The notes beneath the pieces are model-generated. The model was not told the DNA's origin, did not search any database, and worked only from the letters and a program-made list of their open reading frames with translations. A program made the translations under genes and the position numbers. From an uncultured Haliea sp. (lineage in GTDB: Bacteria; Pseudomonadota; Gammaproteobacteria; Pseudomonadales; Halieaceae), in the NCBI GenBank assembly GCA_913061145.1, contig CAJXUQ010000013.1, positions 1 through 64,000 on the forward strand: a stretch of 64,000 nt of DNA, in the 5' to 3' direction. Shown here one piece after another: positions 51,506 through 60,643 of this stretch; position 1 is the first letter of the stretch; the number at the start of each line of letters is the position of its first letter.

Positions 51506-52975
51506 TTATTTGAGCAGAGATCCCAGCAGTCCGCGAAACAGCTTGCGGCCCAGACTGCTGCCGGCGGCAGAGCCGAGGCTGCGGGCCATACTCTTGATAA
51601 ACGCCTCGCTGGTGCTCTGGCGTCCACCCGTGCTGCGGGTTTTCGCTTTGGCTGCTTTTTGTGTCGCGTCCTGAGCGCTCGCGGCTTCAATTCTCTCGCG
51701 CAACACCTCGTGGGCAGAGCGGGGGTCAACCGACTCGGCATAGCGGCGCTGGTTGGGGTCGTGCGTTAGAACCGCAGCGCGCTCCTGCGGGCTCGCAGGC
51801 CCCATGCGCGAGCACGGTGGGCGAATCAGGACGCGCTGCACGGGCGCCGGAATGCCCTTGTCCTGCAGCAGGGACACCAGCGCTTCGCCGACTCCCAGTT
51901 CGGTGATGGCGGTGACCGTATCCAGTGCGGGGTTCTCGCGAAACGATTGCGCGGCCACGCGCACGGCCTTTTGTTCACGGGGTGTGTAGGCCCGCAGCGC
52001 GTGCTGGATACGGTTCCCCAACTGACCCAGCACCGAATCCGGTATATCGCTGGGACTCTGGCTGATGAAGTAGACGCCGACGCCTTTTGAGCGAATCAGA
52101 CGCACGACCTGCTCGATCTTTTCCAGCAGCGCTCGGGGCACATCTCGAAACAGCAGGTGAGCTTCGTCGAAAAAGAACACCAGCACAGGCTGCTCGGGGT
52201 CCCCGAGTTCCGGCAGCGTTTCAAACAGTTCGGAGAGTAACCAGAGCAGGAACGTAGAGTACACGCGCGGGCTCTGGATGAGGGTGTTGGCGGCAAGCAG
52301 GTTGATCACCCCGCGTCCGTCACGGGTGGTTTGCATAAAGTCCTTGAGTTCCAGTGAGGGCTCGCCGAAAAACGCGCGCCCCCCCTCACGCTCAAGCACC
52401 AGTAACCTGCGCAGAATGGCATTCACTGAAGCCTTGGCGACACCGAAGCCTGCTCCCAGTTCCGAGCCGTGCTCCGCGAGATATTCCAGCGTTGTACGCA
52501 GGTCAGCCAGATCTACCAGCAGCAGGCCCTCGCTGTCGGCGAACTCGAAGACCACGTTCATCACACCTTCCTGGGTGTCGTTGAGGTCCAGCAGGCGGGC
52601 CAGCAGCGCGGGGCCCATCTCGGTGACGGTGGTGCGCACCGGTGTCCCGGCCTCCCCGAACACATCCCAGAAGGCGACGGGAAAGCCGCGCTGCTGGTAG
52701 TGGGTAATGCCGATGTACTGGTTCCGTTCATCCACTTTGGGGTGTGGTGTTCCCGCCTGGCTGATACCGGAGAGATCGCCTTTGACATCCGCCATGAACA
52801 CGGGCACACCGCGGTCAGAGAAGCTCTCTGCGAGGCACTGCAGTGTGACGGTTTTCCCGGTGCCGGTAGCGCCGGCAATCAGGCCGTGGCGGTTGGCGTA
52901 GCGTGGCAGCAGGCCGCACTGTCCTTCGGCGTTGCCGCCAATCAGAATTTGCTCGTTCATTGCTGGGGAATTCAT
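51506..52975 (-). CDS. HerA-like ATPase, DUF853 family (YjgR-like)
   Basis: 489 residues. Walker A GATGTGKTVTLQCLAESF near residue 40, Walker B VLVFFFDEAHLLFRD, and an arginine-finger style GVYFISQSPSDIPDSVLGQLGNRIQHALRAYTPRE. This is the DUF853/HerA-like group of hexameric DNA-translocating ATPases whose role in proteobacteria is unclear. The last 80 residues are basic and low complexity (TQKAAKAKTRSTGGRQ). Its ATG overlaps the wax-ester synthase stop (ATGA), an odd pairing for a DNA pump. Confidence 0.88.
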   Translation of the reverse strand: MNSPAMNEQILIGGNAEGQCGLLPRYANRHGLIAGATGTGKTVTLQCLAESFSDRGVPVFMADVKGDLSGISQAGTPHPKVDERNQYIGITHYQQRGFPVAFWDVFGEAGTPVRTTVTEMGPALLARLLDLNDTQEGVMNVVFEFADSEGLLLVDLADLRTTLEYLAEHGSELGAGFGVAKASVNAILRRLLVLEREGGRAFFGEPSLELKDFMQTTRDGRGVINLLAANTLIQSPRVYSTFLLWLLSELFETLPELGDPEQPVLVFFFDEAHLLFRDVPRALLEKIEQVVRLIRSKGVGVYFISQSPSDIPDSVLGQLGNRIQHALRAYTPREQKAVRVAAQSFRENPALDTVTAITELGVGEALVSLLQDKGIPAPVQRVLIRPPCSRMGPASPQERAAVLTHDPNQRRYAESVDPRSAHEVLRERIEAASAQDATQKAAKAKTRSTGGRQSTSEAFIKSMARSLGSAAGSSLGRKLFRGLLGSLLK

Positions 52976-54588
52976 CCTTTTGCGTTGTTGCTACCCGCCA
53001 GTTTCGGTTTACTGGCACGCTTCGGCGTGGCGCGCGGCGCGGCCTTGCTGCCAGCGGCCTGACGGGATTTGGTTTTGGTTTTGGTTTTGGCCGTGGTTTT
53101 GGTCCCGCTCTTCGTTGACGCCTTGGCGGTGCTGCCAGCCGCCGCTTTTGCCTTGCTGCGGCCAGAGCGTTTCGGGGCCGTGCGCAGCCCCGCCAGTTCC
53201 TCCAGCTCTGTCAGCGCTTCTTCGAGATAGTCGATAATGCGCTGTACCTGGGGCATAGAGCGCCGGCAGGCGACGATGCCGAAATCCAGCTGCTTGCGAT
53301 AGCTCACCAGCGTGATGTTCATGGCGAAACCATCAAACACAATGGACGCAGGATACACGCCTTCCAGGCTGGCGCCGTTCCAGTAGAGCTGCTCCCGCGG
53401 CCCGGGGACGTTGGATATCACAGTGCTGAAGGCGGGGAAATTGGCCGCGATGCCGAGCACCGAGGTGAGCAGGGCGGGTATCTGGGTAATCTGCATGAAC
53501 AGCGTCGCCTCGCGTTGGGACATGCTGCGCAGCAGTGTCTTGCCCGCCGCCATCGAGGCCTGGATCTTGCGCAGCCGCTGCTCCGGATCGGCGACGTCGG
53601 TTGCCAGGTCGGCGGTAATGAAGCCGACGGCGTTGGATGAATCGAGATCGCTCTCCTCCCGGAGCGAGATCGGCGCCATCGCCTTTAGCGAGTGCGCGGG
53701 GTGCTCGCCCAGGTTGGCAAGGTGGCGCCGCAGAGCACCTGCACACATCGCCAGCACGATATCGTTGACGGTGGCATGGGTTGCCTTGCAGACGTTGCGT
53801 ACACGTTCGAACTCGAAGGACTGGGCAACGAAGCGCCTGGACCCGCTGACATTGGTGTTGATCGAGGTGCGGGGCACGTGATGCCAGGGTACTGCGAGGT
53901 TACCACTGCGGCCAAAGAAAGCGCCGCCGAACTGGCGAAAGGCGCTGACCAGGTTGGTTGTGGTGTCGTACTGCTGGCGCAGCGCTTCCAGCACGGTTTT
54001 CAGTTCCCGCCCGCGCGGCTCTACACGCTCCACGGGGGGTGGCAGGCGCCTTGCCTTGTACTGCTCGAAGGCTTCGAAGGACATTGCGGAGTGGCGCGCT
54101 CGACTGCGGGGGCTGGTGGAGTACATGGCGTTCATCATGTGCATCGCCGAGGCGCCGTCGGTCGCCGCGTGATGGCATTTGCTGTACACGGCAAACTGGT
54201 TGTTGCGCAGGCCTTCGATGAGATGCAGTTCCCAGAGTGGTCGCGTGCGGTCAAGCAGCGTGCTGTGCAGCCGGGACACCAGCATGAAGAGCTCACGATA
54301 GCGTCCGGGTTGGGGCAGGGCGGAGTGGCGCACATGGTAGTCAATATCGAAGTGCTCATCCTTTTCCCAATAGAGCCGCAGGGGACCTGCGCGACCGGTG
54401 GTGACATACTCACCAAACGGGCGCCGGTACTCCTCGTCGGTGCGCAGGGCGGCAAGCACCTGCTGCAGGAATTCGCGTTGGTCTACACCCTTCGGGTAGT
54501 TGAACAGGTGCAGTCCGCCCACATGCATGGGGGTCTGTCGTTTCTCCATCAGGAGAAAGCCGGCGTCGGCGAGGTTGACTGGGCGCAT
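52972..54588 (-). CDS. Wax ester synthase / diacylglycerol acyltransferase (WS/DGAT)
   Basis: 538 residues. It transfers an acyl group from acyl-CoA to a fatty alcohol or diacylglycerol, making storage lipid. Active-site motif HHAATDG (in SKCHHAATDGAS) is the H-H-x-x-x-D-G of the family; NDIVLAMCAGALRRHL and NVPGPREQLYWNGASL are the other conserved blocks. After about residue 470 a lysine/alanine/threonine-rich tail of some 65 residues follows, which is not part of the normal family length (about 460). It is encoded in part by a hexanucleotide repeat. Confidence 0.92.
   Translation of the reverse strand: MRPVNLADAGFLLMEKRQTPMHVGGLHLFNYPKGVDQREFLQQVLAALRTDEEYRRPFGEYVTTGRAGPLRLYWEKDEHFDIDYHVRHSALPQPGRYRELFMLVSRLHSTLLDRTRPLWELHLIEGLRNNQFAVYSKCHHAATDGASAMHMMNAMYSTSPRSRARHSAMSFEAFEQYKARRLPPPVERVEPRGRELKTVLEALRQQYDTTTNLVSAFRQFGGAFFGRSGNLAVPWHHVPRTSINTNVSGSRRFVAQSFEFERVRNVCKATHATVNDIVLAMCAGALRRHLANLGEHPAHSLKAMAPISLREESDLDSSNAVGFITADLATDVADPEQRLRKIQASMAAGKTLLRSMSQREATLFMQITQIPALLTSVLGIAANFPAFSTVISNVPGPREQLYWNGASLEGVYPASIVFDGFAMNITLVSYRKQLDFGIVACRRSMPQVQRIIDYLEEALTELEELAGLRTAPKRSGRSKAKAAAGSTAKASTKSGTKTTAKTKTKTKSRQAAGSKAAPRATPKRASKPKLAGSNNAKG
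53067..53090 (-). repeat. Hexanucleotide microsatellite in the WS/DGAT tail
   Basis: TTTTGG is repeated about four times in a row on the + strand, coding Thr-Lys pairs on the minus strand. The unit is six bases, so copy-number change would lengthen or shorten the tail by two residues without a frameshift. Confidence 0.75.
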
Positions 54589-54664
54589 GGGGATGACCTC
54601 TCGTTATTCTGTTTGACCAAACAATAGCGTCAATGAGGCTATCCGCAAAGGCCTGATTCCGCTG

Positions 54665-55633
54665 TCACAGCCAGCGCACCTTACGGAACAGGGTCAGCAT
54701 GCCCACCGCCAGAAGTGCCATCAGTCCCAACACCACAAAGTAACCGTAGCGGAACTGCAGTTCGGGCATGTGCTGGAAGTTCATGCCGTACAGACCCGCC
54801 ACAAAACTCAACGGCACAAAGATCGCTGTGATGATGGTGAGGACCTTCATGGTCTGGTTGAGCTGGTGGGAGGTGATGGAAATATGGCTCTCCACGAGGT
54901 CGCCGCAGATCTCGTAGTACATGGAGCACAGGGTTCGCAGCCGTTCGCAGCGGTCGAAGAGGTCGCGACGCACGTGATGGCTCTTGTCCTTGCCGGTACC
55001 CAGGTGGACGGTGCCGCTGTGGAGAATGTGCTCGGCCAGCGCTTCATGGTAGTTGAAAATACGCAGCAGTTTGCGCAATCGCGAGCGGTAGATCACCAGT
55101 TCTTTCATCACGGTATCGGTCTGGTCGGTCAGCAGGGCATCTTCCAGACCGGCCAGGGTGTCCTCGAAATCCATGAGCTTTTCCAGATAACGCCCACCCA
55201 CGTAGTGCAAAATACGCAGGGCGAGGACATTGGGCGTTTTCAGCAAGGACTGTTGTTCCTCGCTGTCCCAGAAGTGGTTTACACTGACGGCCGTGCCGGG
55301 GTGGCTGGTGATGAGAATCCGCTTGCCGACCCACATACCGACAGGCATAGGCTGTAATTCCAGGTTGTCGTCCAGGCTGGTCATGCCGCGAAACAGGATG
55401 AACGTGTCGTGGTCGAATTCTTCCACCTTGGGCGGATGCCGGGTGCGGGCGCAGTCAGAGACAGCGAGCCGGTCACAATTGAGTGAAACGAGCAACTCCT
55501 GCCGCTCTGCGGTCAGCTCGCCCTCCATATCCAGCCAGAGCACGCTGCTTTCCTGTCCACGCCAGACAGCAATCAACGATTCGTCGCCTGTCTGGTACTG
55601 CCCTTGCGGTGAGAGTAATTTTGCCCTGATCAT
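54665..55633 (-). CDS. CorA/ZntB-family divalent cation transporter
   Basis: 322 residues from ATG 55633; longer readings would overlap the divergent channel gene. Large cytoplasmic N-terminal domain, a long helix (about 180-260), then two membrane helices at the C-terminus, with YGMNF, the G-M-N pore motif, at the end of the first. FVPLSFVAGLYGMNFQHMPELQF is the exact family region. The MPEL loop differs from the MPEE of Mg-type CorA, as in ZntB-like members, so it may move zinc or other divalents. Confidence 0.9.
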   Translation of the reverse strand: MIRAKLLSPQGQYQTGDESLIAVWRGQESSVLWLDMEGELTAERQELLVSLNCDRLAVSDCARTRHPPKVEEFDHDTFILFRGMTSLDDNLELQPMPVGMWVGKRILITSHPGTAVSVNHFWDSEEQQSLLKTPNVLALRILHYVGGRYLEKLMDFEDTLAGLEDALLTDQTDTVMKELVIYRSRLRKLLRIFNYHEALAEHILHSGTVHLGTGKDKSHHVRRDLFDRCERLRTLCSMYYEICGDLVESHISITSHQLNQTMKVLTIITAIFVPLSFVAGLYGMNFQHMPELQFRYGYFVVLGLMALLAVGMLTLFRKVRWL

Positions 55634-55661
55634 GTGTCCGTGACCCTTCAAGGAACCCTGC

Positions 55662-56516
55662 ATGGAACAGCTTAACCGAATCCTCAATGCGCCTCTAATC
55701 GTATTTGGCGACGTTGCCATTACCCTGGCCCAGGTGTTGACCGTTCTGGCCCTGCTGGTCGGTGGGATCTTCTTCGTGCTCTGGAGCGGTCGCTTCCTGC
55801 GCTCGCGTATGCTCAAGCGCAACCTCGATCCGAATGTGGTGCAGCTGGCTTTCCGTGCCTACCTCATTCTCGGTATGGCCATTGTGGGCATGTCGACGCT
55901 GGATCTGCTGAGTGTCCCACTGGCGGCGTTCGCGTTCGTCTCAGGCGCCGTGGCGATCGGGTTTGGCTTCGGTGCACAGAACATCATCAACAACTTCATC
56001 AGTGGCTGGATACTGATGTGGGAGCGGCCCATCAAGATCGGAGATTTCCTCGAGCTTGGTGAGGTGCGCGGGACGGTGGAGTCTATCAACACGCGCTCGA
56101 CGCGCATCCGACGTGTTGATGGCGTACACCTGCTGATTCCCAACAGCCAGTTGCTCGAGAATACCGTCACCAACTGGACACTGGTGGACGACCTGGTGCG
56201 CACGGCGGTGCGGGTGGGTGTTGCCTACGACAGCGACGTGCGGCTTACCGAGACCCTGATGTACCGTGTTGCCGAGGAGCATCCGAACGTGTTGAAGACG
56301 CCGGAACCCATGGTGATTTTCGACAACTTTGGCGACAGCTCGCTGGAATTCGAACTCAATTTCTGGGTGCACTCCACCGCCGAGCGCGGCTTGCGCCTGA
56401 TTCGCAGCGACCTTCGCTTCCAGATCGATGCGCTGTTCCGGGAGCATGGGCTGGTTATCGCCTTCCCGCAGCGGGATGTGCACCTGAATGGTGAGCTGCG
56501 CCTGTTGAATTCCTGA
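55662..56516 (+). CDS. Small mechanosensitive channel (MscS family)
   Basis: 284 residues: three membrane helices (about 20-45, 62-85, 88-112), the third being the pore-lining, glycine/alanine-rich one (AFAFVSGAVAIGFGFGAQNIINNFISGW), followed by the beta domain (PIKIGDFLELGEVRGTVESINTRSTRIRRVDGVHLLIPNS) and an alpha/beta end. It opens on membrane tension to release solutes. It is divergent from CorA with 28 bp between starts. Confidence 0.93.
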   Translation: MEQLNRILNAPLIVFGDVAITLAQVLTVLALLVGGIFFVLWSGRFLRSRMLKRNLDPNVVQLAFRAYLILGMAIVGMSTLDLLSVPLAAFAFVSGAVAIGFGFGAQNIINNFISGWILMWERPIKIGDFLELGEVRGTVESINTRSTRIRRVDGVHLLIPNSQLLENTVTNWTLVDDLVRTAVRVGVAYDSDVRLTETLMYRVAEEHPNVLKTPEPMVIFDNFGDSSLEFELNFWVHSTAERGLRLIRSDLRFQIDALFREHGLVIAFPQRDVHLNGELRLLNS

Positions 56517-56573
56517 GGCAGATGGCCTGACGTGGCCTCGGCGCCGTCCGTCAGCTTGCACTATACTGGGAGC

Positions 56574-57956
56574 ATGAAAAGGTATTCCTTGTATCGCTGT
56601 CTCGCCCTGCTGCGTCTGTTGCTGCTGGCCTGGGTTCTTGCAGCCCCCGCTGCTGCCGCACAGGTCTGGGTGATTCACATCGACGGCCCCATCGGCCCGG
56701 CAACCGCGGACCACATGATTCGCTCGCTCGAACGCGCCGTCGCTGCGAACGCCGAGGCGGTTGTACTGCGCATCGACACACCAGGTGGCCTGGACAGCGC
56801 CATGCGCGACATGATCAAGGCCACACTGGCAGCACCCGTCCCGGTATTGGGATACGTGGGACCCAGTGGCGCGCGGGCCGCCAGCGCCGGCACCTACCTG
56901 TTGTATGCCACACACATCGCGGCCATGGCCCCGGGGACCAATCTGGGGTCGGCGACACCGGTGCAGCTTGGCGGCGGCGGTCTGCCGGGGTTGCCGGGTG
57001 CGGATGAGGGGGAGGAGGGCGCAGCATCGTCGCCCGCCACCACCGCGGGCAGTACAGCGATGGAGCGCAAGGTGGTGAACGATGCGGTGGCCTACATCCG
57101 CAGCCTCGCGCAGCTGCGCGGGCGCAATGGTGACTGGGCGGAACGCGCGGTGCGCGACGGGGTCAGCCTGCCGGCAGAAGACGCGCTGGCCGCCGGGGTC
57201 ATCGATCAACTGGCGGACTCGATTCCCCTGCTGTTGCAGGGCGTGCACGGGATAGCGGTCGATGTGGGGGATGCCACCCGGGTGCTCGAGACGGCTGGCG
57301 TGGCAATCGTAGACCAGGCGCCGGACTGGCGCAGTGAGTTCCTCGCTGTCATCACCAATCCCAACATCGCGTATATCCTGCTGCTGGTCGGTATCTACGG
57401 TTTGGTCATCGAGTTCTACAACCCGGGCATTGGCCTGCCCGGTATCGTGGGCGCCGTGAGCCTGCTGATTGCCCTGTATGCTCTGCAGATGCTGCCCGTC
57501 AGCTACGCCGGTATGGGTCTGCTGCTGCTCGGCGTGGCCTTGATGGCGGCCGAAGCCTTTGCGCCGAGTTTCGGGGTGCTGGGGCTGGGTGGAGCTGCCG
57601 CTTTCGTAACGGGTTCGATCATGTTGATGGATACCAACCTGCCCGCCTACCAACTGGCACTGCCTATCGTGCTCGCGGTCACCGTATTCAGTGTCGGCTT
57701 GCTGGTGTTTGCACTGGGCATGGTGCTGCGCGCGCGCAAGCGCGCGGTGGTCAGTGGTGTGCAGCGCCTGGTGGGCATGACGACGCACGTGGCGCGCCTG
57801 CACGATGGCGAGGCCTGGGTATGGCTGGATGGGGAACTCTGGCATGCGCGCAGCGAGGCTCCCCTGCAACCTGACGAGCCAGTCGTTGTGCTGGCAATCG
57901 ACGGATTGACTGCGGTCGTCCGCAGTCAATCCGAACAACCTCCGGAAAAAGGATAG
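56574..57956 (+). CDS. nfeD: NfeD family membrane-bound ClpP-class serine protease
   Basis: 460 residues from ATG 56574. Signal peptide to AAAA. ClpP-like domain at 28-200: [15 protein letters not shown] and [16 protein letters not shown], the latter holding the catalytic Ser (S-A-G-T), with Lys as partner. Four or more membrane helices (about 255-395), then the OB-fold NfeD domain ([29 protein letters not shown]). A low-complexity insert lies at about 145-165 ([21 protein letters not shown]). It is paired with slipin, which NfeD proteases are known to cleave. Confidence 0.92.
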   Translation: MKRYSLYRCLALLRLLLLAWVLAAPAAAAQVWVIHIDGPIGPATADHMIRSLERAVAANAEAVVLRIDTPGGLDSAMRDMIKATLAAPVPVLGYVGPSGARAASAGTYLLYATHIAAMAPGTNLGSATPVQLGGGGLPGLPGADEGEEGAASSPATTAGSTAMERKVVNDAVAYIRSLAQLRGRNGDWAERAVRDGVSLPAEDALAAGVIDQLADSIPLLLQGVHGIAVDVGDATRVLETAGVAIVDQAPDWRSEFLAVITNPNIAYILLLVGIYGLVIEFYNPGIGLPGIVGAVSLLIALYALQMLPVSYAGMGLLLLGVALMAAEAFAPSFGVLGLGGAAAFVTGSIMLMDTNLPAYQLALPIVLAVTVFSVGLLVFALGMVLRARKRAVVSGVQRLVGMTTHVARLHDGEAWVWLDGELWHARSEAPLQPDEPVVVLAIDGLTAVVRSQSEQPPEKG

Positions 57957-57961
57957 GCCTG

Positions 57962-58708
57962 ATGTTCGAGATCGAGATGTTTACCGGCGCCTTTATCGTG
58001 CTCGCGATAGTGTTGCTGCTGTCCATGTTCCGGGTGCTCCGCGAGTATGAGCGGGGCGTCATTTTCATGCTGGGCCGTTTCTACAAGGTGAAAGGCCCTG
58101 GCCTGATCATCATCATTCCCGTGCTGCAGCAGATGGTGCGTGTGGACCTGCGTACCCTGGTCATGGACGTGCCTACGCAGGACGTGATTTCCCGTGACAA
58201 CGTGTCGGTACAGGTCAACGCTGTGATCTATTTCCGTGTGGTTGACCCTGAGCGGGCCATCATCCAGGTGGAGAACTACCTTGAGGCGACAAGCCAGCTG
58301 TCCCAGACGACGCTGCGCTCGGTGCTGGGGCAGCATGATCTCGATGACATGCTCGCCGAGCGGGATCGTTTGAACGACGACATTCAGTCCATTCTCGATA
58401 AGCAGACAGAAGCCTGGGGTGTGAAGGTGGCCAACGTCGAGATCAAACATGTGGATCTCAACGAGTCCATGGTACGGGCGATTGCGAAACAGGCGGAGGC
58501 CGAACGCGAACGCCGGGCCAAGGTGATCCACGCCATGGGTGAAGCCGAAGCTGCCGAGAAACTGGCCGAAGCCGCCAAGATGCTGGCCACTGAAGAGTCC
58601 GCGATCCAGCTTCGTTACCTGCAGACGCTGGTGGAGATTGCCGGTGACAAGAGTTCGACGATTGTGTTCCCGCTACCGGTGGATATCATGAAGAAATTTA
58701 CCTCCTAG
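57962..58708 (+). CDS. Slipin (SPFH/Band 7, stomatin-like)
   Basis: 248 residues, six bases after nfeD. A single N-terminal hydrophobic hairpin (about 8-25), then a Band 7 domain ([53 protein letters not shown]…), and a coiled-coil tail ([32 protein letters not shown]). It forms membrane microdomain scaffolds; the NfeD-slipin pair is a conserved unit for membrane quality control. Confidence 0.95.
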   Translation: MFEIEMFTGAFIVLAIVLLLSMFRVLREYERGVIFMLGRFYKVKGPGLIIIIPVLQQMVRVDLRTLVMDVPTQDVISRDNVSVQVNAVIYFRVVDPERAIIQVENYLEATSQLSQTTLRSVLGQHDLDDMLAERDRLNDDIQSILDKQTEAWGVKVANVEIKHVDLNESMVRAIAKQAEAERERRAKVIHAMGEAEAAEKLAEAAKMLATEESAIQLRYLQTLVEIAGDKSSTIVFPLPVDIMKKFTS

Positions 58709-58727
58709 GCAGCGGAGTCACGGCCCC

Positions 58728-59708
58728 ATGCAGTGCATCGAAATCAGTCAACCCGGCGCACCTGCCGTATTGAAAATGACACGTCGTGAGGCCCCTGTTG
58801 CGGGTGCCGGCGAACTCCTGATTGATGTTGTCGCGGCAGGGGTCAACCGGCCGGACGTGATGCAGCGACTCGGTCTGTACCCCCCACCCCCAGGGGCGTC
58901 AGACCTTCCCGGCCTGGAAGTGGCAGGTCGCGTGGCGGCGGTGGGGGCCGGTGTTGTCGGCTGGCAGGTCGGTGATCACGTCTGTGCCCTGACCAATGGT
59001 GGTGGCTACGCAGAGCAGGTTGTAGCGCCGGCGGGGCAGTGCCTGCCGCTGCCTGCTGGTATGGACTTTGTCGCGGCTGCCGGCCTTCCCGAGACGTTTT
59101 TCACCGTGTGGACCAACGTGTTCATGCGCGGGCGCCTGCAGGCCGGCGAAAGCCTGTTGGTGCATGGTGGCAGCTCGGGTATCGGTACCAGCGCAATCCA
59201 GATGGCGCGGGCCCTTGGCGCAACCGTGTATGCAACGGCGGGCAGCGAGGAGAAGTGCGCGGCCTGTGTCCGGCTCGGTGCCGCCCGCGCGGTCAACTAC
59301 CGCAGTGAAGACTTTGAGCAGGTGCTCGGTGAACTGACCGGCGGCAGCGGTGTGGATGTCATACTGGACATGGTTGGCGGCGAGTATATCAACCGCAACC
59401 TGCGGCTGGCGGCGACCGACGGTCGCATCGTGAACATCGCCTACCAGGGTGGTTTCGAGGCTACGGTCAACTTTGTGCCAGTGTTGTTGAAGCGCCTGAC
59501 CCTGAGCGCGTCGACCCTGCGCCCTCAGTCAAGTGAGGCGAAAGCGGAGATCGCCGCGCAGTTGCGTGAGCGTATATGGCCGCTGCTGGAGGCGGGTGAA
59601 ATCCAGCCGGTGATCGCGGCGACGTTCCCGCTGCAGGACGCTGCGGCGGCCCACGAACTGATGGAAAGCAGCGCTCATATAGGGAAGATCATACTCACGG
59701 TGCGCTGA
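58728..59708 (+). CDS. qor: NAD(P)H quinone oxidoreductase, zinc-independent MDR family
   Basis: 326 residues, similar in pattern to human PIG3/E. coli Qor. No zinc cysteines. Catalytic N-terminal domain (about 1-120), then the NADPH loop LLVHGGSSGIGTSAIQMARALGATVYATAGSEEK and VDVILDMVGGEYINRNLRL. It reduces quinones or enals with NADPH. Begins 20 bp after slipin, so it may be part of the same transcript. Confidence 0.92.
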   Translation: MQCIEISQPGAPAVLKMTRREAPVAGAGELLIDVVAAGVNRPDVMQRLGLYPPPPGASDLPGLEVAGRVAAVGAGVVGWQVGDHVCALTNGGGYAEQVVAPAGQCLPLPAGMDFVAAAGLPETFFTVWTNVFMRGRLQAGESLLVHGGSSGIGTSAIQMARALGATVYATAGSEEKCAACVRLGAARAVNYRSEDFEQVLGELTGGSGVDVILDMVGGEYINRNLRLAATDGRIVNIAYQGGFEATVNFVPVLLKRLTLSASTLRPQSSEAKAEIAAQLRERIWPLLEAGEIQPVIAATFPLQDAAAAHELMESSAHIGKIILTVR

Positions 59709-59721
59709 AAGCGCTCTTTGA

Positions 59722-60600
59722 TCAACTGAACAGCCAGGGCCTGAGTGCCTCCCGGTTTTCCACCACGATCTGCTGTGCCATAGGGTCTTCAAGTGAGGCC
59801 GGCTCAGGGTCGATGTGCAACAGCTTCAGGGCGTAGGGCACCAGCCGCCCACGCACGGTGATGTGCAGGGCGCCCTCCAGCATGCCGTAATCTGTCTCCA
59901 CCACCTGCTGCTGTGCAGGCGACAGCCTTGGATCCGGCACAATACGCAGCGTCACGTGGGTGTTCCAGTCGTGGTCGTTCTCGACCCCCTGGGGCGAGTC
60001 ATCAAGTATCTCCGGAATATCGCGGAAACGGCTGAGCACAAAGTCGCGGTACTCCTGGTTCTTTTCACACCAGGCACGTACATGCCAGCGCAGCCCGGTG
60101 AATACCAGAGTATGCGGCACGATGATACGCCCCTCGCGGTTGGGGTTGTGCAGTGACACGTAATCCACTTCCAGGCGTTTGCGCTGACGTGCGGCCTGCA
60201 TGATGGGGCGCAGTACCTCGGGGCGCACATCGCGCACCGGTACCCGCAGCACCTCAATATTCGCGACGTTCAGTGCCAGCGATTCGAACACGTTTGACAG
60301 TTCGTTGTTGCGCGCCATCAGGTGCAGGTACTCGTCCGCCACGCCCTCTGTCACTTGCGGCCTGAACCCCGCTGCCGGCATGTAACCCTTGAGCGACGCA
60401 TCGTAAACAAGATTGCCCGGCCCGATGTCACGGATGTAGCGATTGATATCCTTGCTCGCCTGCTGGCGACCAATGCCGAAGGTTTCACACAGGTGGCGGG
60501 TGGTCAGTCGACCCTCCCACAGAACAATGGTCTCAATGTAGCGGTAACGTACCAGCAAGTCCCAGCGTATGGGCCATGGGTTGGAGGGTGTTGCTGGCAT
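59722..60600 (-). CDS. WYL-domain transcriptional regulator (BrxR/CapW-like architecture)
   Basis: 292 residues. N-terminal winged helix (RYIETIVLWEGRLTTRHLCETFGIGRQQASKDINRYI), a WYL domain in the middle (RLEVDYVSLHNPNREGRIIVPHTLVFTGLRWHVRAWCEKNQEYRDFVLSRFRDI) and a C-terminal WCX-like domain. The size and order match the BrxR/CapW type, homodimeric repressors that may sense nucleic acid or nucleotide ligands. Here it is divergent from a DUF2868/DUF3482 pair, not a defence system. Its 5' end is 43 bp from the proposed DUF2868 start. Confidence 0.85.
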   Translation of the reverse strand: MPATPSNPWPIRWDLLVRYRYIETIVLWEGRLTTRHLCETFGIGRQQASKDINRYIRDIGPGNLVYDASLKGYMPAAGFRPQVTEGVADEYLHLMARNNELSNVFESLALNVANIEVLRVPVRDVRPEVLRPIMQAARQRKRLEVDYVSLHNPNREGRIIVPHTLVFTGLRWHVRAWCEKNQEYRDFVLSRFRDIPEILDDSPQGVENDHDWNTHVTLRIVPDPRLSPAQQQVVETDYGMLEGALHITVRGRLVPYALKLLHIDPEPASLEDPMAQQIVVENREALRPWLFS

Positions 60601-60643
60601 ACCTGCTCCCGTTCAGATTGAATTGCCTGTATCGTACACTGCA

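Noticed and set aside
53067..53103. CRISPR or tandem-array element
   Set aside because: The repeat unit is only six bases and coding; it is a microsatellite inside the WS/DGAT gene. No CRISPR-like spaced repeats were seen anywhere.
55941..57938. A 665-codon open frame on the minus strand
   Set aside because: It is the antisense of mscS and nfeD, both with clear motifs. Composition is Gln/His/Arg-rich as expected from reverse-reading GC-rich genes, and no domain is visible.
59722..60600. A phage-defence island beside the WYL regulator
   Set aside because: Neighbours are a quinone oxidoreductase, DUF2868 and DUF3482; no BREX, CBASS, restriction or toxin genes are visible.
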